Source: Gammaproteobacteria bacterium (lineage in GTDB: Bacteria > Pseudomonadota > Gammaproteobacteria > Eutrophobiales > Eutrophobiaceae). From it: a DNA stretch of 5,347 nt. The notes beneath the pieces were generated by a model that saw only the letters and a list, made by a program, of their open reading frames with translations, did not search any database and was not told the origin of the DNA. Both the position numbers and the translations under genes were made by a program. Of the stretch, positions 1 through 5,347 are shown piece after piece. Every line of letters begins with the position of its first letter. Position 1 is the first letter of the stretch. The stretch covers positions 1 to 5,347 of the forward strand of contig JABHFC010000416.1 of NCBI GenBank assembly GCA_018676275.1, read 5' to 3'.

Positions 1-1220
1 AGGTGCTGGCAAGTAGAGGCAGCCTGGACAGGGTCTTACCAGAATCAAACCGCAATATCCTTTATTCGCTGATATTGCCACCAGTATCCACTCGCGTTAG
101 AGACGATCTTGCAGGCAAATCACGCTTGCAGGGAGATGAAATCAAGCAGGCGCTTACGGGTAATTCTGAAACTCGCTGGCGTTCTTCACCTGATGGTAAA
201 GCTGTCATTGTTTCAGCTGCAACTCCTGTCTGGGTAGACAATGAAGTTCGTGGTGTGGTGATGGTGGAAGAAAGTAGCAGTGGTATTCAAATGCTGCGGC
301 GAAATGCGATGGTTTCACTTTTTAATAAAACAATTTTGATTTTTGTCGTTGTTACAACCTTGCTATTGTTTTTTGCGACCCGACTATCATCCCGTATTAA
401 GCGACTGAGCCAACAGGCTGATGCTGCAATTGACGAACATGGACGGGTAGTTGGTAAATTTCAGGCAGATGTAAGCGAAGATGAAATTGGTGAGTTATCA
501 CGAAACTATGCGTCGATGCTGGAGCGTCTGCGTGAATATAATCATTATCTTGAAAAAATGGCAGGACGGCTTTCGCATGAATTTCGTACGCCCATAGCCG
601 TTGTCCAGTCGTCCCTTGAACAACTGCAATCTGCAGAACCAGAAGACGATTCTCAACAATACCTGGCAAGAGCAAAACAGGGAATGGACAGGCTAAACCT
701 GATCCTCACACGGCTGAGTGAGGCTACACGCCTGGAACAGGCCATGCAAAGTGCTGAGAAAGAAGAAACTGATATAAATGAGTTACTGAGAAATTGTACT
801 GAAGGATATCGACTTGCTTACCCGGAGACAAAGTTTGAGTTAAGTGAACTGGATAGCCACTTGAACAGTATTATTGCTCCCGACCTGTTTGTACAAATGC
901 TGGATAAATTAATTAGTAATGCAGTCGACTTTAGCGCCAGCGACAAAGCAATCCAGTTAAAACTGGATGCAAACAAAGATCATTGGCAGCTAGCGGTGAT
1001 CAATTATGGTTCTGTACTTCCAGCAGATATGGAAGACCAGTTATTCAATTCCATGATTTCAGTTAGACTGCAGAAATCGGATAATGCTCCGCATCTTGGT
1101 CTGGGTTTATATATTGTTCGGCTAATTGCTGAATACCTGGGTGGCAAGGTAACTGCAATTAATTTGCCTGATGGTACAGGTGTCAGATTTACAGTGGATT
1201 TACCTGTGCTCAGGAACTGA
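1..1220 (+). CDS. Sensor histidine kinase, C-terminal part (5' end outside window; possibly dedicated-sortase-system kinase, PdsS type)
   Basis: Inner-membrane sensor kinase of a two-component system, missing its N terminus at the window edge; the reading frame is open to base 3. A GTG lies at base 3, but a start there would leave the sensor domain without its first membrane anchor, so it is probably not the true start. Residues below are numbered from that codon. In order: the end of a periplasmic sensor region (1-100), a transmembrane helix (about 107-127), a HAMP-like linker (128-175), the dimerisation/phosphoacceptor domain with HEFRTP (H192, bases 576-578), and the ATPase domain with N box (N306), a G1 box reading VINYGSVLP (N334 where Asp is usual) and a G2 box HLGLGL (G366, G368). 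The TRWR...VSAATPVWVD sensor segment, the AAIDEHGRV linker and HEFRTPIAVVQSSL recall PdsS kinases of proteobacterial sortase systems; this subfamily call is from memory and tentative. Its response regulator is not in view and probably lies upstream. The 3' end overlaps the convergent GH1 gene by 11 bp. Confidence 0.93.
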   Translation, partial: VLASRGSLDRVLPESNRNILYSLILPPVSTRVRDDLAGKSRLQGDEIKQALTGNSETRWRSSPDGKAVIVSAATPVWVDNEVRGVVMVEESSSGIQMLRRNAMVSLFNKTILIFVVVTTLLLFFATRLSSRIKRLSQQADAAIDEHGRVVGKFQADVSEDEIGELSRNYASMLERLREYNHYLEKMAGRLSHEFRTPIAVVQSSLEQLQSAEPEDDSQQYLARAKQGMDRLNLILTRLSEATRLEQAMQSAEKEETDINELLRNCTEGYRLAYPETKFELSELDSHLNSIIAPDLFVQMLDKLISNAVDFSASDKAIQLKLDANKDHWQLAVINYGSVLPADMEDQLFNSMISVRLQKSDNAPHLGLGLYIVRLIAEYLGGKVTAINLPDGTGVRFTVDLPVLRN

Positions 1221-2532
1221 AGGCATTTTCACGTGCTATTTTGCCCAAAAACTTTGCACTGGGTTTCAGAGTTCTCTTAAAGGTTTGTCGATCAACCGCT
1301 ATCAGGCCGAAGGTAGGCTCGTAACCATTTGTCCATTCAAAATTATCCATCAGCGACCAATGTATATAACTCTTTACATCTATTCCATCTTCAAGACAGC
1401 GAGATAATCCTTTCAGTGCTCCATTAATGTATTCAATACGCTTTGTATCTTCGGCTATCCCCACGCCGTTTTCGGTAACATAAATGGGAACCCTGACGAT
1501 GGACGCTGCATGGCGGATGGTGGCTTCCAGTGCATTGGGCCAGAATTCGTAGCCCATTTGCGTCAGTTCTGCTCCCTTTTCTACCGGCATAAACCCATCT
1601 TCGTTAATGATTTCTCGGGTATATGCCTGCACACCAACATAATCATCATGTTTAATCTCTTCAAGAAACCTGTCTTCAATGGCGTACTGTAATTCCTTTA
1701 GTTTTTTTTCTCCTCCACTGACAGCTTGCATATCTATCATTGTCAGGCTTAGACCCACAGCTACGTTCGGTGTAACAGACTTAATGGCCAGTCTGCCCTG
1801 GTGATGGGCTTTGAGCATATTATCCGTAATTAGTGCTGGTTCACCCAGCGGCGGCGAGGAGAAATGCTTGACGCCCATTGATTTTGCGGCGGCGTTCATA
1901 ACACTCCGGCGTCTTTCCATTGGTATAAAATTTTTCGCATCCAGTTGTGCAGTAAAATTTATTTCATTTATGGTGCAGACAAGAGTTATCAGGTCACCAA
2001 GATGGCGCGCAACTTTTTCACAATAACGCGAGAATAGATCAATGGATTCCGGGTTTTCCCAACCACCCTGCGCGGCAAACCAGAGTGGAGAAGTGAAATG
2101 GTGAAAAGTTACAAGGGGTTTAATTCCGTATTCATGACATACCTGTGCCATGTGTCGATAGTGATCTAAACTGGCCTTTGAAAAATATCCTTTCTCAGGT
2201 TCGATACGAGCCCATTCCACCGAAAAACGATAGCAGTTGAAACCGAGATCTGCGATCAATTTAATATCTTGTGGATATTGATGATAGTGATCACAGGTAT
2301 CCATCGATGGTTCAACAAAAGGGCTATTGGCTAAATGTTCAAGCAACCAGTAGTCACTGTTGGTGTTATTCCCTTCCACCTGATGTGCTGCAGTTGATGG
2401 TCCCCAGAGAAAACCCTCCGGGAAGTTATGAATTTTACCGCCAGCCTTCTGCTTTGCAGCAAGTATTTTTGTCGATACTGAAAGCGCACTCATCCCAGCT
2501 AGAGTAGATTGTAGAAATGCTCTTCTTTTCAT
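1210..2532 (-). CDS. Family 1 glycoside hydrolase (beta-glucosidase type) with Tat-like signal peptide
   Basis: Retaining beta-glycosidase of family GH1, 440 residues, predicted to be exported. The N terminus MKRRAFLQ has a twin-arginine motif (R3-R4-x-F-L), followed by a short hydrophobic stretch and a possible cleavage site after A26; this supports the ATG at 2532, although no good Shine-Dalgarno precedes it. GH1 landmarks in order: FLWGPSTAAHQVEG (Q51, E53), sugar-binding H145, acid/base glutamate in TINE (E190), Y304, nucleophile in YVTENG (E354), and the C-terminal WSLMDNFEW block (W392, E399, W400) followed by GYEPTFGL. Both catalytic glutamates are present, so it is probably active. 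Departures from the common pattern are TFHHFTSP for TLyHWDLP, TINEIN for TxNEP, and QAY for NYY. The substrate cannot be told from sequence: beta-glucoside, galactoside, fucoside or an aryl glycoside are possible. It lies 36 nt after the RdhA-like gene on the same strand, probably co-transcribed, and its end overlaps the kinase gene. Confidence 0.95.
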   Translation of the reverse strand: MKRRAFLQSTLAGMSALSVSTKILAAKQKAGGKIHNFPEGFLWGPSTAAHQVEGNNTNSDYWLLEHLANSPFVEPSMDTCDHYHQYPQDIKLIADLGFNCYRFSVEWARIEPEKGYFSKASLDHYRHMAQVCHEYGIKPLVTFHHFTSPLWFAAQGGWENPESIDLFSRYCEKVARHLGDLITLVCTINEINFTAQLDAKNFIPMERRRSVMNAAAKSMGVKHFSSPPLGEPALITDNMLKAHHQGRLAIKSVTPNVAVGLSLTMIDMQAVSGGEKKLKELQYAIEDRFLEEIKHDDYVGVQAYTREIINEDGFMPVEKGAELTQMGYEFWPNALEATIRHAASIVRVPIYVTENGVGIAEDTKRIEYINGALKGLSRCLEDGIDVKSYIHWSLMDNFEWTNGYEPTFGLIAVDRQTFKRTLKPSAKFLGKIARENAFSS

Positions 2533-2568
2533 GACGAAAATTAAGTAATTGTATTAGTCCTGGAAATG

Positions 2569-3843
2569 CTATTTTTTCATTTCTGAATTACTCTTTCCTT
2601 CAGTCTTTTGTAATTCAGGGTTCCACCACCAGCTTGTTTTCAGACGACCGCGGTCAACCAACCAGTCATCGAGTTTAAGCGCCAAACTTCGCAGGGGGCT
2701 TTTCGCCAGCTTAAGCCAGAGTTTATTGAGCAATTTAGAAAAGTCGCGATTGTATGGACATGAGCGTACACAAATTATGCAATCAGTATTTTGATTAGCC
2801 CAGAAACGAAAACATTTCTCCGCTGAAGGCGTCCATTTAACTACGCCATTTATATTGCTTTCACTGTGCACATGATCGGAAGGTGCATCAAAAGGAATTG
2901 CTCGGGGAGGACAAGCTTTGGCACAACGGTCACAACCATCACAAAACTCCCGCACCCCTATCTTTTTTGGCTGGTTTATCTCCAGCGGCATATCGGTGAA
3001 AATTTTACCAATGCGAAAGCGAGGTCCATATTTTTCATTTATTAACAAACCATTACGACCCACTTCGCCGAGGCCAGCCTGCAGGGCAAGAGGAATACAA
3101 AGGCTTGTATCATTCAATGATCCATAGGCTCTGTAGCCCATATTTCTTATATATTGTGCGAGGGTAATAATTGCAACGCCATCATATGTATAACCAAGCC
3201 CGGTTGCGGCACCGGATAAAGCTGAAGGCACGGTTTTGATTAGCTCCTGATCCATCGGTTCCAGAGTTACAATGACATTGGGTATATCTTCCGGGATCTC
3301 CTGGGGTTTCCTTCCTTCACCTTCTTTACTAAAGATTGTTTTATACATCCAGCGCTGGTCATATTCGCAAACACCGAGTTCGCCAACGCCACAGTATTCA
3401 GCGACCTTTTTTAAATCACGTGTGGCTTCCTCTTTACTCTCAAAAGGATAGGGTTCGTGCCAGCCTTCATCATGGGAAGTGTAATAATCCCAGTAACCTT
3501 CCTTACGAATCTCGTTCGGTTTTTCTTTGCGAAACGATCCTGACTTTTCAATATCACGAATAACATTGTTGACGTGCCAGGCGGCATTGCGAAAAGCATA
3601 ATCTTTTTGACTGAAACCATCAGCTCTGCGTGCTCGAGCATAAGGCATATAGTAACCTTCGAAAAAACTATCTGTTTTTTCTGATTTGATTTTTGGATCC
3701 CAAATAGAACGACAATAGATATCGAATTTTTGTTCGAAAGGTTCGAAATTATCTCGTATTTCAACACCAGTCAATTTGTCTATCGGTTTTGAATGATGAG
3801 AACAGGAACTACAGGTCTCTAATTTATTGGCTACGCGAGCCAT
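2569..3843 (-). CDS. Reductive-dehalogenase-like (RdhA family) protein, cytoplasmic, double [4Fe-4S]
   Basis: A 424-residue member of the corrinoid-dependent reductive dehalogenase family, related to epoxyqueuosine reductase QueG. The N-terminal part has the RdhA-like RNAAWHVNNVIRDI segment (86-99). The central nitroreductase-fold/B12-binding region includes VGELGVCEYDQRWMY (153-167), ITLAQYIRNMGYRAYG (226-241), and LGEVGRNGLLINEKYGPRFR (258-277) leading into TDMPLEINQP. Two ferredoxin-type cluster motifs follow: C301-x2-C304-x2-C307-x3-CP (C311) and C344-x10-C355-x2-C358-x3-CP (C362). There is no Tat signal or membrane segment, so it should be cytoplasmic, unlike classic respiratory RdhA. 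There is also no fused flavin/ferredoxin reductase domain as in the catabolic NpRdhA/BhbA type, so electrons must come from a separate protein. An extra C11-x2-C14 with H16-H17 precedes the family domain. In known members the reaction is reductive removal of halide from (often aromatic) substrates; the substrate here is unknown and dehalogenation is not proven. The ATG at 3843 has a good ribosome binding site. Confidence 0.87.
   Translation of the reverse strand: MARVANKLETCSSCSHHSKPIDKLTGVEIRDNFEPFEQKFDIYCRSIWDPKIKSEKTDSFFEGYYMPYARARRADGFSQKDYAFRNAAWHVNNVIRDIEKSGSFRKEKPNEIRKEGYWDYYTSHDEGWHEPYPFESKEEATRDLKKVAEYCGVGELGVCEYDQRWMYKTIFSKEGEGRKPQEIPEDIPNVIVTLEPMDQELIKTVPSALSGAATGLGYTYDGVAIITLAQYIRNMGYRAYGSLNDTSLCIPLALQAGLGEVGRNGLLINEKYGPRFRIGKIFTDMPLEINQPKKIGVREFCDGCDRCAKACPPRAIPFDAPSDHVHSESNINGVVKWTPSAEKCFRFWANQNTDCIICVRSCPYNRDFSKLLNKLWLKLAKSPLRSLALKLDDWLVDRGRLKTSWWWNPELQKTEGKSNSEMKK
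3546..3561. repeat. 16-bp direct repeat, copy 1 (inside the RdhA-like gene)
   Basis: TTTCAATATCACGAAT occurs here and identically at 3866-3881. This copy encodes part of the VIRDIEK segment of the RdhA-like protein (about residues 94-100), so it is under coding constraint. The flanks of the two copies do not match. Confidence 0.6.
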
Positions 3844-3852
3844 AATGAATTT

Positions 3853-3859
3853 ACCTCTC
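3853..3859 (-). promoter_or_regulatory. Ribosome binding site of the RdhA-like gene
   Basis: On the minus strand GAGAGGT lies 9 nt upstream of the ATG at 3843. It is the best Shine-Dalgarno match in the minus-strand cluster and fixes this start; the 57-nt gap to the upstream gene shows no terminator-like hairpin with a T run. Confidence 0.7.
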
Positions 3860-3865
3860 GTTTGC

Positions 3866-3881
3866 TTTCAATATCACGAAT
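3866..3881. repeat. 16-bp direct repeat, copy 2 (intergenic, upstream of the RdhA-like gene)
   Basis: Second identical copy of TTTCAATATCACGAAT, in the 57-nt gap, 22 nt upstream of the RdhA-like start codon and just beyond its ribosome binding site. It has a partial dyad (TTC...GAA). The inner 9-mer AATATCACG appears again at 4604-4612, at the start of the membrane-protein gene, so it may be a regulatory motif. Confidence 0.55.
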
Positions 3882-3900
3882 TTTCAAGTAGAACTTCATC

Positions 3901-4611
3901 TTAATTCCATGCCCCGACTGCTTCTCTGGCAGCCTCATTAACAGGTTTGGCAATCAGTCCTGATTGGCTCATCTTGATCTCAAATATGGAGCCATCAGCC
4001 ATCGGCAGGTAGCTCGCATTGCCATAAAAGGCATCAATCCATGGTAGCCATTTTCTATATTGCTGGATAACAGACCAGAGATCGAGATTTCTGTCTTTGT
4101 TCAAGGCAAAAACAGTTCGAGAGGCGTGTTTCGCTTGCTCAATGTCGTGATATCGACCCTGTATTCGGTCCATCCGGAATAAACTGTTGAAACCAACAAG
4201 TGTAAGGGGTGCCTTCCATTTGATAACCCTTGCATCCAGTTGCCACTCGTCGCCCCGCAGTTCAAATGTCTGACTTTCTCCATCATCAGCGAAAATCAGC
4301 TCGGCGCTATATAATTGTTGACTGAGTTGATGAAAATGAATCTCAGCGACATCTCTCTCATCGCTAAAGCGTTGATAATTATGAATATTCAATGCAGTTA
4401 GCAAGATAATCGTCGCGCTGCTGAAAAATAGGAAAGAAAGTGTCGCATAAAATCCGGATTGCCAGAGCTTCAATCGTTTGATGCGGAAAAGCGCCAGATA
4501 GATAAAAAGACAGCTAAATACCAGCGCAATGCATGAGCTAGTTCCCAAAATTGAGTCAGGGAGAGAGATGTCTGCAGGTATTTTAGGTATCATAAGCGGT
4601 TCGAATATCAC
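3901..4611 (-). CDS. Conserved two-TM membrane protein of unknown function (family sometimes labelled 'multidrug transporter')
   Basis: A 236-residue inner-membrane protein. Two hydrophobic helices (about 22-43 and 52-74) are separated by the basic loop FRIKRLKL, which by the positive-inside rule should be cytoplasmic, placing both termini in the periplasm. The remaining ~160 residues form a soluble domain with conserved-looking blocks FELRGDEWQLDARVIKW (116-132), FNSLFRMDRIQGRY (141-154), RTVFAL, WIDAFYGNASYLPMADGS and a MSQSGLIAKP tail. I recall similar proteobacterial proteins carrying automatic names such as cation/multidrug efflux pump, but two helices cannot make such a pump, so that name should not be trusted. 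It is not an RdhB-type anchor, which is about 90 residues with three helices. The start could be GTG at 4611 or ATG at 4593 (Met7); neither has a Shine-Dalgarno at normal spacing. First gene of the minus-strand set, 57 nt before the RdhA-like gene. Confidence 0.88.
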   Translation of the reverse strand: MIFEPLMIPKIPADISLPDSILGTSSCIALVFSCLFIYLALFRIKRLKLWQSGFYATLSFLFFSSATIILLTALNIHNYQRFSDERDVAEIHFHQLSQQLYSAELIFADDGESQTFELRGDEWQLDARVIKWKAPLTLVGFNSLFRMDRIQGRYHDIEQAKHASRTVFALNKDRNLDLWSVIQQYRKWLPWIDAFYGNASYLPMADGSIFEIKMSQSGLIAKPVNEAAREAVGAWN

Positions 4612-4638
4612 GCTAGTATATTTATGTGCATTAGCGTG
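4609..4638. repeat. 7-bp inverted repeat overlapping the membrane-protein gene start (possible operator)
   Basis: CACGCTA (4609-4615) and TAGCGTG (4632-4638) form a perfect 7-bp inverted repeat around a 16-nt AT-rich core. Half-site centres are 23 bp apart, about two helical turns, as expected for a dimeric regulator. It covers the candidate -10 and the GTG start, so a bound protein would block expression of the minus-strand cluster. A repeat of this size could arise by chance. Confidence 0.35.
4615..4620 (-). promoter_or_regulatory. Candidate -10 element for the minus-strand gene cluster
   Basis: On the minus strand this reads TATACT, a 5/6 match to TATAAT, in an AT-rich stretch. The best -35 at 17-nt spacing is TTTCCC, only 3/6. 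Transcription would begin near 4608, inside the GTG start at 4611, so if this promoter is used the ATG at 4593 would be the real start. By-eye prediction only. Confidence 0.3.
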
Positions 4639-4656
4639 GGAAATGCCTCCTCAGTC

Positions 4657-4685
4657 TAGAACGGAAAGATGGAGGAAACTACAAT
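4657..4685 (+). promoter_or_regulatory. Candidate promoter of the CNB-domain gene
   Basis: The -10-like TACAAT (4680-4685, 5/6) has a weak -35-like TAGAAC (4657-4662, 3/6) at 17-nt spacing. It would give a leader of roughly 70 nt containing the CAGTCC/GGACTG stem at 4710-4732. Weak by-eye prediction. Confidence 0.25.
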
Positions 4686-4709
4686 AATCAACAAAAAGCG
4701 GTCATGTAC

Positions 4710-4732
4710 CAGTCCAATTCACTAAAGGACTG
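4710..4732. repeat. 6-bp inverted repeat upstream of the CNB-domain gene
   Basis: CAGTCC (4710-4715) and GGACTG (4727-4732) can pair across an 11-nt loop, ending 27 nt before the ATG. There is no T run after it, so it is not an intrinsic terminator. It could be an operator or a leader hairpin. Confidence 0.35.
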
Positions 4733-4746
4733 ATGAATCCTTAACT

Positions 4747-4752
4747 AAGGTG
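4747..4752 (+). promoter_or_regulatory. Ribosome binding site of the CNB-domain gene
   Basis: AAGGTG ends 7 nt before ATG 4760. It supports this start; in-frame translation from here gives a complete first CNB domain. Confidence 0.6.
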
Positions 4753-4759
4753 TAATTTA

Positions 4760-5347
4760 ATGTCGGACGAGAATCAAGAACAAGGCAATCAGAAATTTGT
4801 AGAGCTGATCCGCCAGTTGATACCCATCAGCGAAATAGCGGCGCAGGGGCAAACGGAAGTTTTCAATTCTGGTAATTTACTGAGATTGAGTAAGAAGGGA
4901 ACACTATTTGAACAGGGTGCTCGGGATAATTTTTCCTATTATCTTCTGGAAGGTGAGATAGAACTGTATGCGAATAAGCAGGCACAGAACACCATAAATG
5001 CCGGAACAGATCGTGCGCTTTATGCTATGGCGCAATTACAACCACGACAATTTTCAGCCAAAGCAAAAACTGACTGTGTGATTTTTCAAATTCAGCGCGA
5101 TGTCGTGGATCGTCAAATGGTATTGCAGGAACAGGAAGACACCGCGTCAGGTCTTAATATGGATGATCAATCTGCTGATATGGAAGTGGGCAACATGGAA
5201 GATGAAGAAGATGTTGACTGGATGACTCGCATGTTGCAGTCAGACCTGTTTGCTAACATGCCAACAGCAAATATTGGTCAGCTTTTTGCCTTGCTGGAGG
5301 AAGTGGAATACAAGTCAGGTGATGTTGTTATTAAACAGGGTGATCCC
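4760..5347 (+). CDS. Cyclic nucleotide-binding (CNB) domain protein, N-terminal part (3' end outside window)
   Basis: An open frame of 196 codons from ATG 4760 runs off the right edge with no stop. Residues ~20-120 form a CNB-like domain recognisable by KKGTLFEQGARDNFSYYLLEGEIELY (45-70), though the segment that would be the phosphate-binding cassette reads ALYAMAQLQPRQFSAKA and lacks the usual FGE...R pattern, so this domain may not bind nucleotide in the usual way. A highly acidic linker (about 124-153) follows, then a second CNB domain begins: LFANMPTANIGQLFALLEEVEYKSGDVVIKQGDP (163-196). No membrane segment or helix-turn-helix is visible in the part present. Proteins with two CNB domains of this kind in gammaproteobacteria sometimes end in a rhodanese domain; whether this one does cannot be seen. 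It is transcribed divergently from the membrane-protein gene. Likely a cytoplasmic signalling or regulatory protein. Confidence 0.9.
   Translation, partial: MSDENQEQGNQKFVELIRQLIPISEIAAQGQTEVFNSGNLLRLSKKGTLFEQGARDNFSYYLLEGEIELYANKQAQNTINAGTDRALYAMAQLQPRQFSAKAKTDCVIFQIQRDVVDRQMVLQEQEDTASGLNMDDQSADMEVGNMEDEEDVDWMTRMLQSDLFANMPTANIGQLFALLEEVEYKSGDVVIKQGDP

Noticed and set aside
397..675. 92-codon minus-strand frame across the kinase H-box region
   Set aside because: It is antisense to the conserved kinase core, and no family is recognisable.
1176..1207. ACAGGT/ACCTGT inverted repeat near the end of the GH1 gene, considered as a terminator
   Set aside because: Only 6 bp with a 20-nt spacer, no T run on either strand, and within kinase coding sequence.
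1171..2507. Several plus-strand open frames (60-78 codons) opposite the GH1 gene
   Set aside because: They lie wholly or almost wholly antisense to a well-supported GH1 gene, have no recognisable domains and read as non-protein-like sequence.
2548..2553. Minus-strand TACAAT as an internal promoter for the GH1 gene
   Set aside because: The -10 match is 5/6 but no -35-like hexamer lies 16-18 nt upstream, so it cannot be separated from AT-rich background.
3411..3767. 118-codon minus-strand frame inside the RdhA-like gene
   Set aside because: It is an out-of-frame shadow of a gene with clear family motifs; the composition is odd and there is no independent ribosome site evidence.
2569..3843. 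Epoxyqueuosine reductase (QueG) as the identity of the double [4Fe-4S] protein
   Set aside because: The RNAAWHV segment, the GEVGRNGLLINEKYGPRFR region and the TDMPLEINQP region fit RdhA better, and no QueG-type C-terminal HEAT-like repeat region is evident.
3901..4611. Membrane protein considered as an RdhB-type anchor for the RdhA-like protein
   Set aside because: RdhB proteins are about 90 residues with three helices. This one is 236 residues with two helices and a large soluble domain, and the RdhA-like protein has no export signal.

Overview
The window looks like chromosomal DNA of a moderately AT-rich gammaproteobacterium, probably marine or aquatic. This is inferred from the protein families and from ordinary Shine-Dalgarno and codon use; no rRNA or other taxonomic marker is present. 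There are five protein genes and almost no spare DNA. No RNA genes, IS elements, CRISPR arrays or phage genes were seen.

Layout: (1) bases 1-1220, plus strand: the C-terminal ~405 residues of a membrane sensor histidine kinase, cut by the left edge. It resembles kinases of the proteobacterial dedicated sortase system (PdsS type), but that subfamily call is tentative. (2) Bases 4611-1210, minus strand: three genes in a row with 57- and 36-nt gaps, plausibly one operon. In transcription order they are a two-TM membrane protein of a conserved but uncharacterised family, a reductive-dehalogenase-like (RdhA-type) corrinoid/double [4Fe-4S] protein with no Tat signal, and a family 1 glycoside hydrolase (beta-glucosidase type) that does have a Tat-like signal peptide. 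The last gene overlaps the end of the kinase gene tail to tail by 11 bp. (3) Bases 4612-4759: a 148-bp divergent intergenic region with several inverted repeats and candidate promoter elements. (4) Bases 4760-5347, plus strand: the N-terminal 196 residues of a protein with two cyclic-nucleotide-binding-like (CNB) domains, cut by the right edge.

The most interesting unit is the minus-strand cluster. A cytoplasmic RdhA-like reductase next to an exported GH1 glucosidase is an unusual pairing. One testable idea is that the glucosidase removes sugar from a (possibly halogenated) aromatic glycoside outside the cytoplasm and the reductase acts on the aglycone inside. That is inference from gene order only. 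The two flanking plus-strand genes (kinase, CNB protein) are signalling proteins with no demonstrated link to the cluster.
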